Assembly: GCF_024679095.1 (NCBI RefSeq)
Contig: NC_066562.1
Location: forward strand, 5,730,101-5,794,100
DNA: 64,000 nucleotides
Reading direction: 5' to 3'
Origin: Eriocheir sinensis
Taxonomy: Eukaryota > Arthropoda > Malacostraca > Decapoda > Varunidae
Below are positions 10,552 to 22,500 of this stretch, piece by piece. Both the position numbers and the translations under genes were made by a program. The first letter of the stretch is position 1. Every line of letters starts with the position of its first letter. The notes beneath the pieces were generated by a model. That model saw only the letters and a program-made list of their open reading frames with translations. It was not told the origin of the DNA and ran no database searches.

Positions 10552-13500
10552 GAAAAAAACCTGCTAATCACTGCTCCTAAAAAGATGAAAATAAAGAGTG
10601 ACCAAAAAAAGGTCAATTTTGGGTGGAGAGGTGTCCTGATACTTTTTTTTTTTTTTACCACCCCTCCAGAGACGAGGTGCTCACAGCCCTGCAGGACAAG
10701 CGTGTGCTGGTGGTTTCTGGCGACACTGGCTGCGGGAAAAGCACACAGGTATGCACCATCCTCTTTGTTCCTTTGACATGACATCCCTCAGGCCTACTTA
10801 GCTAACTTGGAATACTGTAGACCAAGATTTGCAAGCTGTGTTAGTGTGTCTTAAAGTAATGGGAAGAGGCTGCAAGCTGTATTATAGTCTGTTCACTTAA
10901 GTCTGACCCAAGCTGACAACATAAACCTAAGCCTGTTTGCAAGCCGAGTGCTGATTGGCTACTGGTATGGCTTCCAAGTTTTCTTTAATCTCTGTTTGTG
11001 TTTATCTCATCCAGCACTTTCTGATAATCTGGACTGTGCTTACGAACACACTTGGGTTTTTGTTGTCAGCTTGGGTCAGACTTAACCCCTCCAACACGAG
11101 GATGTGTATGCTGCGTCCTTGCGTGCCCCGTACCGTATCCGAGGATGCGCATACTGCGTCCTGGCTTGCTTTAGTCAATATACGAGTTATTTTATCTCAA
11201 TATTTATGCTTACATCTCAAAATTATCAATTAATTTATGTTTCTTTATGTGCACCATTTAATTCTGCATGTTTTCATATATAATACATGATGATTATGTT
11301 TAGTTTATGGCTGAAAACTTTTTATATTCAGTAGCGACATTTGAAATTTGGCGCGCGTGGCGATCCTGGATACAGCGCGGGGCGCTGTTTTGGCCCGGCC
11401 ATAGTGAAGGGGTTAAGTGAGCAGACTTTAGTGTGACCTAAAGTAAATGCTAAAATGCTAAAAAATAATTAATACAGTTGACAGACAAACCTATACAACA
11501 CCACATTATTCCCTTGGTGTGTTTCAGGTCCCACAGATGATCCTGGACCAGTGGGTGGCAGAGGGCCAAGGGGCAGAGTGCAACATCCTGGTGACACAGC
11601 CCCGCCGCATCTCAGCCATCTCCCTGGCCAAGCGTGTGGCTAGGGAGCGCAACGAGGCGGTGAGTGGCAGTGGTGGTGGTGGTGGTGGTGGTGATGATGA
11701 TGATGATGATGATGGAGTTTGTTAGGGCATGAGGATATTACTGGAACATGTCATTCTACACTGTAAGGTGAAATGGTGGACAGGGAGAGAAAGAGGAGAA
11801 AGAGAGCAAGGAAAAGGATAATAACAAGGAAGGAAAGAGGGGGGAAAGGAGAAAGAAGGGAAGAGGGAATAGAAGTGAGGAGGAAAGGAGAAACCAGGGA
11901 GGAAGGAAAAGAAGTGGGAAGGGAAGGAGAAAGAAGGGAAAAGGTGGAGTGGTAGTGGTTGTGGTCCTGTAAGAGTGTAGTAATACCATAAATCTCTTGC
12001 TCACTTTTATTAACATATCTACACTTATAAAACCCTCTAAGTATGTAAGGTGAGAGACTGGAGCAACCTTCCCCTTCCTTCCTTCCTTCCTTGCCTTAAA
12101 ATAAACAATAATAAAGCACTTCTCATTTTCGGGAGCAGTATTTTTTTCAGACTATTCCTGTTGGTGTTTATGTTAGCCCTTGACTTCTCTTGCAAATAAA
12201 AACAATCAGAGGTAAGAAATAGGGAAGGAGAGAATGAAATAGGAACGAAGGAAAGGAAGGAGGAAGAAGGGGCAATCAAGATCTATACTTTAGTGTGAAA
12301 CAAACAAAAATAAAAATTCCTCACCCCTGCTTCCCCTCCACTCCCAGCTTGAAATGAAATAGGAATGAAGGTGAAGGAAAGGAAGGAAGGAGAAGGGTCA
12401 ATCAAGATCTATACTTTAGTGTAAAACAAACAAAAATGAAAATTCCTAACCTCTACTTCCCCTCCACTCCCAGCTTGGCGAGAGCATAGGTTACCACGTG
12501 CGTCTGGAGCATCGGCCGGTCAAGGGCAGCGGCGGCGTCATGTTTTGCACCACCGGGATGCTGCTGCAGGGCCTCCACGCCAACCCAGGACTGGCTGGCG
12601 TGTCGCATGTGATCGTCGATGAGGTGCACGAGCGCTCCGTACAGACCGACATCCTGCTGATCCTTCTCCGCCGCCTCCTCCACCAGCGGCCATCCCTGCG
12701 GCTGGTCCTCATGAGCGCGTCCTTGAGCACACAGCAGATTCTCCAGTACTTCGAGAGGGATGAAGCAGCACTTATCAAAGTCCCCGGCACTCTCTACCCC
12801 CTCAAGCGCCACTACCTCCCGGCGTCGCTAGAGGTCCTCGGCATCAACCCTCGGCGCCACAACCTCACCGCCCTAATGGAGCCTGAGTCACTGCCGATGG
12901 TAAACGTGGACTTGATCATTGATGTCATCCGGTCCATTGACAAATCCCGACCTCCTGGCGCTGTTCTCTGCTTCCTCCCGGGCTGGCAGGACATATCGGC
13001 GGTCCAGACGAGGCTACAGAAGAATTTCGGCTTAGGGCGGAGGCTGTGTGTTCTGCCGCTGCACTCACGCCTCCCCACGGAAGAGCAGGAGCAGATCTTT
13101 GAGCCGCCGCCACATGGAAAGAGGAAGGTGGTGCTGGCAACTAACCTGGCGGAGACGAGCCTCACCGTGACGGACGTGGTGTATGTGGTGGACGCCGGCT
13201 TCCAGAAAGAGCACAGGTGAGCGGGGTGGCAAGGCTTTAACCCGTCCACTGCGATTGGCATGGATTTGGCCTTCACTGGTAGCCTGGTAACATACACTCC
13301 CAGGTCTTTCTCTGCCTCTGTGGTGGATAGTGGAGTGTTTCCCATGTGGTATTGGTATGCTGGATATCCCCTCCCAAGGTGCATGACTACATTTTTCTTC
13401 ATTGAATTGTAGCAGCCACTTTTGTTCCATTCCTGTAGCTTGGTGATGTCTTCTTGGAGGAAATCCGCAGTCAAGGGATTAAGTACCTGTGTGGTGTGCT

Positions 13501-16500
13501 ATTTATATATTCTTTCTTACAGCGCAGGAGGCAGCCAGATACAAAACTCATAAGATAAAGCATTTGCAGAAGCTTCCCCTACCACTAACTCCTGAAACAA
13601 TAGAAAAAGCACACAATAACTCAATTCCTGACGACTTTAAAAGAAACACAGAAAACAAAAATACCCATTAGCTCTTCGAACCCCCAAACATTAAGGAATC
13701 AAGCTTTTGTATTGACATCCCTCTGTATTAAGTTACCTATCAGCACAAGTTTCTTTACCACATACCTCTCATTTAACAGACACCCTTCTCTATGCAATTA
13801 CCTATCCTCGGAGAAGTGTCAATTTGTCTAGTAGAAGGCTATTAGGAACCTGTATTATTATTATTTTTTTTTTTACAGCAGAGTCAGTTCAAGGGCATAA
13901 AAAAGGCAACAAATATGAAAAAAAACGCTGCTCACTTCTCCTAAAAAGAGTTAGAGGAGTGGCCGGAAGATAGGTCAGTATAGAACCATTCCCTTACCCC
14001 TTCCAACAACACAACAGGTACAACACTCCCTCCCCCACAGGTACAACAGCAAGAAGGACATCAGCGTTCTCGGCAACCACTGGATCTCCCGCGCCAACAG
14101 CCAGCAGCGGGCAGGGCGGGCGGGGCGCGTTCAACCAGGGGAGGTGTTCCATCTGTACTCCACCGAGGTCCACCAAGACATGTCCCAATTCCCGGTGCCT
14201 GAGATCATGAGGATACCGCTGGAACATGTCATCCTGCAGTGTAAGGTGAGGGAGAGGAGGAGGAGAGAGTGGACAGCAGGGGAAAGGAGAGAGGGAAGGA
14301 GAGGAGAAGGAAAGAGAAGAATGGATAGCAAGGGAAAAGGAAACAGGTAAGAGATAGGGAAGGAGAGGAAAATGAAATAGGAATGAAGGTTAAGGGAAAG
14401 AAAGGAAGGAAAACTAAGGAGAGGGGGAGAAGAGGAGAAAAAATAGAGGAATTGATAAGGAAAAGTAAGAGGAAAGAATAGGATGGAGAGAGAGAGGATA
14501 GAGGGAAAGATAGAGGAGAGAGAGAAAAAGAAGGAAGGAAGGAACAGGACAGAGAGGATAGATGGAAAGATACAGAGAAGGAGAGAGAGAGGTAAGAGGA
14601 GGCTTCTAAGTTAACCAACTTCTAGTATACTTGTGAACTCCACTAGGTACACACACACACACCTAACACTACCTTATCTCCCTTTCTCTCAGGCTCACTG
14701 CGGCGATGAGAGCGTGAGAAGCTTTCTGGCGGAGGGGATCAGCGTACCGTCGCGCCGCCTAGTCTCCAGCGCTCTCACCACACTGGAGCGTCTGGGTATG
14801 CTGACGCCCGACCGCAGGCACACCACCGAGCACCTCACCGCACTCGGCAGACGGGTGACGCACTTCTCTACGCCCCCGCACCTGTCCAAGGCCATGGTTC
14901 TAGGGTCTCTGTTCAGGTAAGGTGGTCAGTGGAAGTAGTAGCTTAGTGGGACTCTCTCATGAACTTTGCCACTAAAATTCTAAGTATGATGGGACCTTGC
15001 TGTGAACTTTTCGAAAATTCTAAATCTGGGCGGTAAAGGTCAGGAAAATTGGGTCATGGAATTTTTATAGTGAAACAAGATTGGCGAGATTGTTTCTGTG
15101 TTGGCTATAGGTAACGTATGGGAGGAAGGGGTAGGTGTGGGTGCTGTGTGGCAGAGCGGTGCGGAAGAAAGGACCAGCGGGAGCCAACACAAAAATGATC
15201 TTGCCAATCTCGTTTCACCATAAAATTCTGTGACTCAAGTTTCCGGACCTTTAGCGCCCAGGTTTAGAATTTTCAAAAAGTTTACGGCAAGGTCCCATCA
15301 TACGTAGAATTTTAGTGACGTTTTTTTTTCCCCCATCAGAGGACACGGCTCAAGGGCAACAAAAAGGGTTTTGTGTGTGCCCTTGAGCTGTCTCCTTTAT
15401 TGTAAAAAAAAAAATAGATGACAGGACACTTTCTATTGTTTTTGTACCACTAACTTAACTACCATTTTAACTACTTCAATAACGCACACCTGCACATCAT
15501 ATTCCAGGTGTGTCGACCCGGTCCTGTCCATCTCGGCCATGATGTCAGGGGGTCGGGGGGTCTTCCACAACAGCATCGACCTCCGCGCCAAGAACAGATT
15601 GGTCAAGCTGGCTGCCGACCCCACCAGCGACCTCCTTGCCCTGTACGGCCTGCAGCAGGGGTGGCGACTCTGTGACGGCTATGAGGAGAAACTGTACTAC
15701 TGTAATGAACGGAACCTCAGCCATAGATATTTGAGGTTCAGTGACGGTAAGTTTTGTATAGGGTTTAGTGAAGTTACGTTAAGTTGTATTTATTTTTGTA
15801 TAGGGTTTAGTGAAGTTACGTAGTTGTATTTATTTTTGTACAGGGTTTAGTGAAGTTATGTTGAGTTGTATTTATTTTATGTAGGGTTTAGTGAAGTTAC
15901 GTGGAGTTGTATTTATTTTTGTATAGGGTTTAGTGAAGTTATGTAGAGTTGTATTTATTTTGTATAGGGTTTAGTGAAGTTATATTGAGCTGTATTTATA
16001 TTTATTTTGTATAGGATTTAGTGAAGTTATATTGAGCTGTATTAAGTTTTGTATAGGGTCTAGTGAAGTTATATTAAGCTATATTAAGTTTTGTATAGGG
16101 TCTAGTGAAGTTATATTGAGCTGTTAAGTTTTGTATAGGGTCTAGTGAAGTTATATTGAGCTGTATTAAGTTTTGTATAGGGTTTAGTGAAGTTATATTG
16201 AGCTGTATTAAGTTTTGTATAGGGTCTAGTGAAGTTATATTGAGCTGTATTAAGTTTTGTATAGGGTCTAGTGAAGTTACGTCAAGCTGTATTAAGTTTT
16301 GTATAGGGTCTAGTGAAGTTATATTGAGCTGTATTAAGTTTTGTATAGGGTCTAGTGAAGTTATATTGAGCTGTATTAAGTTTTGTATAGGGTCTAGTGA
16401 AGTTATATTGAGCTGTATTAAGTTTTGTATAGGGTCTAGTGAAGTTATATTGAGCTGTATTAAGTTTTGTATAGGTCTAGTGAAGTTATATTGAGCTGTA

Positions 16501-19500
16501 TTAAGTTTTGTATAGGGTCTAGTGAAGTTATATTGAGCTGTATTAAGTTTTGTATAGGGTCTAGTGAAGTTATATTGAGCTGTATTAAGTTTTGTATAGG
16601 GTTTAGTGAAGTTATATTGAGCTGTATTAAGTTTTGTATAGGGTCTAGGGAAGTTACGTCAAGCTGTATTAAGTTTTGTATAGGGTCTAGTGAAGTTATA
16701 TTGAGCTGTATTAAGTTTTGTATAGGGTCTAGTGAAGTTATATTGAGCTGTATTAAGTTTTGTATAGGGTCTAGTGAAGTTATATTGAGCTGTATTAAGT
16801 TTTGTATAGGGTCTAGTGAAGTTATATTGAGCTGTATTAAGTTTTGTATAGGGTCTAGTGAAGTTATATTGAGCTGTATTAAGTTTTGTATAGGGTCTAG
16901 TGAAGTTATATTGAGCTGTATTAAGTTTTGTATAGGGTCTAGTGAAGTTATATTGAGCTGTATTAAGTTTTGTATAGGGTCTAGTGAAGTTATATTGAGC
17001 TGTATTAAGTTTTGTATAGGGTCTAGTGAAGTTATATTGAGCTGTATTAAGTTTTGTATAGGGTCTAGTGAAGTTATATTGAGCTGTATTAAGTTTTGTA
17101 TAGGGTTTAGTGAAGTTATATTGAGCTGTATTAAGTTTTGTATAGGGTCTAGTGAAGTTATATTGAGCTGTATTAAGTTTTGTATAGGGTCTAGTGAAGT
17201 TATATTGAGCTGTATTAAGTTTTGTATAGGGTCTAGTGAAGTTATATTGAGCTGTATTAAGTTTTGTATAGGGTCTAGTGAAGTTATATTGAGCTGTATT
17301 AAGTTTTGTATAGGGTTTAGTGAAGTTATATTGAGCTGTATTAAGTTTTGTATAGGGTTTAGTGAAGTTATATTGAGCTGTATTAAGTTTTGTATAGGGT
17401 TTAGTGAAGTTATATTGAGCTGTATTAAGTTTTGTATAGGGTTTAGTGAAGTTATATTGAGCTGTATTAAGTTTTGTATAGGGTCTAGTGAAGTTATATT
17501 GAGCTGTATTAAGTTTTGTATAGGGTTTAGTGAAGTTATATTGAGCTGTATTAAGTTTTGTATAGGGTCTAGTGAAGTTACGTCAAGCTGTATTTATTTT
17601 CCAACACTTCCAATTTATTTTAAGTCCATTCAGTGCGTTCATTCCCTCACATGCCAACTCTATCTTAATACTCAAGCACTTTATTGATTCATTTTACTTC
17701 CTCTCTTTTTTTTTCCCTCTACACTTTTTTACATGCCCTTGAGCTGCTTCCTTTCCTGTAAAAAAAAAAAAAAAAAATCTTCATTGCTCATCCACTCTAT
17801 TGATTCACTTCACTTCCTCTGCAACACTTAAACTTCATCTCTCCATTACTCATCCACTTTATTGATTCACTTTACTTCCTCTCTGCAACACTTAAACTTC
17901 ATCTCTTCAATACTCATCCACTTTATTGATTCACTTTACTTCCTCTCTGCAACACTTAAACTTCCTCTCTCTAATACTCATCCACTTTATTGATTCACTT
18001 CACTTCCTCTACAGCACTTAAACTTCATCTCTCCATTACTCATCCACTTTATTGATTCACTTTACTCCCTCTCTGCAACACTCAAACTTCATTTCTTCAA
18101 TACTCATCCACTTTATTGATTCACTTTACTTCCTCTCTGCAACACTTAAACTTCATCTCTCCAATACTCATCCACTTCATTGATTCACTTTACTTCCTCT
18201 CTGCAACACTTAAACTTCCTCTCTCTAATACTCATCCACTTTATTGATTCACTTCACTTCCTCTCTGCAACACTTAAACTTCATCTCTCCAACACTCATC
18301 CACTTTATAGATTCATTTTACTTCCTGCACATTTTAATCTCTCATCTCCTAACTCACTCCAAATACTCATCCATATTACTGATTGTCTCACCCTAACACC
18401 CTCTATTCCATAACTCACTATCATCATCATCATCATCATTTCCTTTAACATCCATTTTCACTCTTCCTGAGCGGCTGGACGCTTTATGGCTCTCCTCCAT
18501 TCTACTCTGTCTTCTGCCCTATGCTCATCCAATCCCAGCAATGCCAAGTCTTCCTGTATACACCTCCATGTTTTCCTAGGTCTACCAACTGGTCTCCTTC
18601 CTTCTACCTTTAATCTCTCCAAAACTCCCATAATTCCATAACTCACTAACCTTAACATACCTCACAGACCCACTTGAACTAATATAACCTTGGGTACTCA
18701 TCCACTATTCATCCATATTACTGATTGCCTCTCTCTGACACCCTCTATCCCATAACTCACATCAACATACCTCACAGACTCACCTGCACTAATACTAATA
18801 ACCAGACCCAAGACATAAACAAAAGACACCTGTTTCCACCCCTACCAGGCATCAAGCAGGTGTACGCCACTCACCTATATGACGCGCGGCTGCTGGACCG
18901 AGAGGATGTGAGGTCGGAGTTCTCGCGGTGGAACATTAACCGCCATAATGGACAGTTGGTGCTTGGTGTGCTGCTGGCCGGGGCGGGGGCGGGGCGGCTC
19001 CTGCACTACCACCGGGGATCCTACAGCAAGGGCATCCTCAACCCGGAGTCCTTGGCTATTAAGAGCAGGTGAGTGAAAGGGAGAAAGTTTTTTTTTTAAG
19101 CTCTGAATATCCAATTTTTTGTAAGCTCTGGATATCCTTTTTTTTTTCCTCTTGAGCATGACTAAGCTTACATACTTGAGCTTATTTAATTTGCTGTGTT
19201 TTGGTAAGTTCCCCTCGACTGATCTTCGTGGCCTTGGGAAGTATTTGTGAGGGCTGAAAGTGTCGAGAATGCAAGCCCTCGTAAGTTAGGTGATGTGTTC
19301 AGTTAACCTGTCCACTGCGATTGGCACAGATTTGGCCTTCACTGGTAGCCTGGTAACACATACTCCCAGGTCTTTCTCTGCCTCTGTGGTGGATAGTGGA
19401 GTGTTTCCCATGTGGTATTGGTATGCTGGATATCTCCTTCCAAGGTGCAGGACTTTACATTTTTCTTCATTGAATTGTATCAGCCACTTTTTGCTCCTCT

Positions 19501-22500
19501 CCTGTAGCTTGGTGATGTCCTCTTGTAGGAAATCCACAGTCAAGGAGTTAATGGGCAGTATTACAAGACACTTTCACTTCACACATCAGCTATTTCTAAA
19601 GGTCAAAGAGGGGGTCAGTCGGGTTCTAATGAGTGTTTCTTCAGGTTCACGGTACAGAGGAAGGCTCAAACTAGCATCAGGGTCATAAGACTACTCCCGG
19701 AAATGCCTACAACTCCTACGATAGCCTTGTCAAATATGTGTTCTCGGGCGGCGAAATGTCTTGTAACACAACCCTATGTGTTTAGTTAAGTTCCTCCTGA
19801 TAATAAATGCAAGGTTACACTATACAGCACTCACCTCTCTTACCCCCACCCAGGCAAGGCGAGTACATAGACACAGGGAGCGACTGTGTGCTGCACCAGC
19901 CCCCAAAGAACACCACCTCCCTGCCCCCACACCTGCTCTGCCTCAACCTCAGCCGGGATGCAGTCAACCGGAGGACAGTGGCACGTGACCTCTCCCTGCT
20001 GCAGCCCCTCACTGTGGCGCTGTTTGCTGGGGACGAGCTGGAGGTCACCGAGGGGATGTTGTGCATTAGTGTGGATGGTCAAGACGAGTGTTCTTTCCAG
20101 GTGGATGAGAGGTTAGCATAGTAGCTGCAATTTTATCTTTACCTGATATATAGAAATCATTGCAATCCGCCTCTTACCTAATATACGGAAACCATTGCAA
20201 TCCACCTCTTACCAAATATATAGAAATCATTGCAATCCGCCTCTTACCTAATATATAGAAATCATTGCAATCCGCCTCTTACCTAATATATAGAAATCAT
20301 TGCAATCCGCCTCTTACCTAATATATAGAAATCATTGCAATCCACCTCTTACCAAATATATAGAAATCATTGCAATCCGCCTCTTACCTAATATACGGAA
20401 ATCATTGCAATCCACCTCTTACCAAATATATAGAAATCATTGCAATCCGCCTCTTACCTAATATACGGAAATCATTGCAATCTGCCTCTTACCTAATATA
20501 CGGAAACCATTGCAATCCGCCTCTTACCAAATATATAGAAATCATTGCAATCCGCCTCTTACCTAATATACGGAAACCATTGCAATCCGCCTCTTACCTA
20601 ATATATAGAAATCATTGCAATCCGCCTCTTACCTAATATACGGAAACCATTGCAATCCGCCTCTTACCTAATATATAGAAATCATTGCAATCCGCCTCTT
20701 ACCTAATATACGGAAACCATTGCAATCCACCTCTTACCAAATATATAGAAATCATTGCAATCCACCTCTTACCTAATATACGGAAATCATTGCAATCTGC
20801 CTCTTACCTAATATATAGAAATCATTGCAATCCACCTCTTACCTAATATATAGAAATCATTGCAATCCACCTCTTACCAAATATATAGAAATCATTGCAA
20901 TCCGCCTCTTACCAAATATATAGAAATCATTGCAATCCACCTCTTACCAAATATATAGAAATCATTGCAATCCACCTCTTACCTAATATACGGAAATCAT
21001 TGCAATCCACCTCTTACCAAATATATAGAAATCATTGCAATCCGCCTCTTACCAAATATATAGAAATCATTGCAATCCACCTCTTACCTAATATATAGAA
21101 ATCATTGCAATCCACCTCTTACCAAATATATAGAAATCATTGCAATCCACCTCTTACCAAATATATAGAAATCATTGCAATCCACCTCTTACCTAATATA
21201 CGGAAATCATTGCAATCCACCTCTTACCTAATATATAGAAATCATTGCAATCCACCTCTTACCAAATATACGGAAATCATTGCAATCCACCTCTTACCTA
21301 ATATATAGAAATCATTGCAATCCACCTCTTACCTAATATATAGAAATCATTGCAATCCGCCTCCTACCTAATATATGGAAATCATTGCAATCCACCTCTT
21401 ACCTAATATATAGAAATCATTGCAATCCACCTCTTACCTAATATATAGAAATCATTGCAATCCACCTCTTACCTAATATATAGAAATCATTGCAATCCAC
21501 CTCTTACCTAATATATAGAAATCATTGCAATCCACCTCTTACCTAATATACGGAAATCATTGCAATCCGCCTCTTACCTAATATACGGAAATCATTGCAA
21601 TCCACCTCTTACCAAATATATAGAAATCATTGCAATCCGCCTCTTACCTAACATATGGAAATCATTGCAATCCGCCTCTTACCTCATATATAGAAATCAT
21701 TGCAATCCGCCTCTTACCTAATATATAGAAATCATTGCAGTCCGTCTCTTACCTAATATATAGAAATCATTGCAATCCACCTCTTACCTAATATATAGAA
21801 ATCATTGCAATCCGCCTCTTACCTAATATATAGAAATCATTGCAGTCCGTCTCTTACCTAATATATAGAAATCATTGCAATCCACCTCTTACCTAATATA
21901 TAGAAATCATTGCAATCCGCCTCTTACCTAATATATAGAAATCATTGCAGTCCGTCTCTTACCTAATATATAGAAATCATTGCAATCCGCCTCTTACCTA
22001 ATATACGGAAACCATTGCAATCCGCCTCTTACCTAATATACGGAAATCATTGCAATCCGCCTCTTACCAAATATATAGAAATCATTGCAATCCACCTCTT
22101 ACCTAATATACGGAAATCATTGCAACCCGCCTCTTACCAAATATATAGAAATCATTGCAATCCGCCTCTTACCTAACATACGGAAATCATTGCAATCCAC
22201 CTCTTACCTAATATATAGAAATCATTGCAATCCACCTCTACCTCTATTGCAAACCTTCCCCCACTCAGCGTCTAATCATCACGACACTAAAAATGAACAA
22301 CTGAAAACTACTTTAAATCACCTCCTCTGTGTTCCTAAGTCTTCTCTCCTCCGCAGGACCGGGCAGTTCCTCCTCCAGCTAAGGGCGGCCCTGGACGAGG
22401 CTGTGGGCTACCTGGTGGACACTCGCGGCCTGCACGCCACACCTTCCGAGGCCGACCGATTCTGTGAGGACCTGGTGAGCTTCGTGAGTAAGCTGCTGAC

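Larger units (their letters stand above)
10670..14245 (+). other. DHX30: DHX30 exons 8-11: two-RecA helicase core
   Basis: Exon 8 carries Walker A, exon 9 motif Ia, the 743-bp exon 10 carries motifs Ib to V, and exon 11 carries motif VI. The catalytic Lys339, Asp435, Glu436, His438 and the arginine fingers of QRAGRAGR are all present, so the ATPase should be active. Motif III is SAS, where most relatives have SAT. Confidence 0.85.

Noticed and set aside
13241..13478. Functional reverse transcriptase gene on the minus strand
   Set aside because: Only about 75 codons around one motif, bounded by TTAA, present in five decayed copies; no catalytic YxDD.
16156..17687. Frames of 112 and 406 codons with a [14 protein letters not shown] repeat
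   Set aside because: A 42-bp minisatellite inside a DHX30 intron; the open frame is a consequence of the unit being 14 codons.
20135..22240. CRISPR array
   Set aside because: Units are directly tandem with no unique spacers, the genome is eukaryotic, and no cas genes are present.
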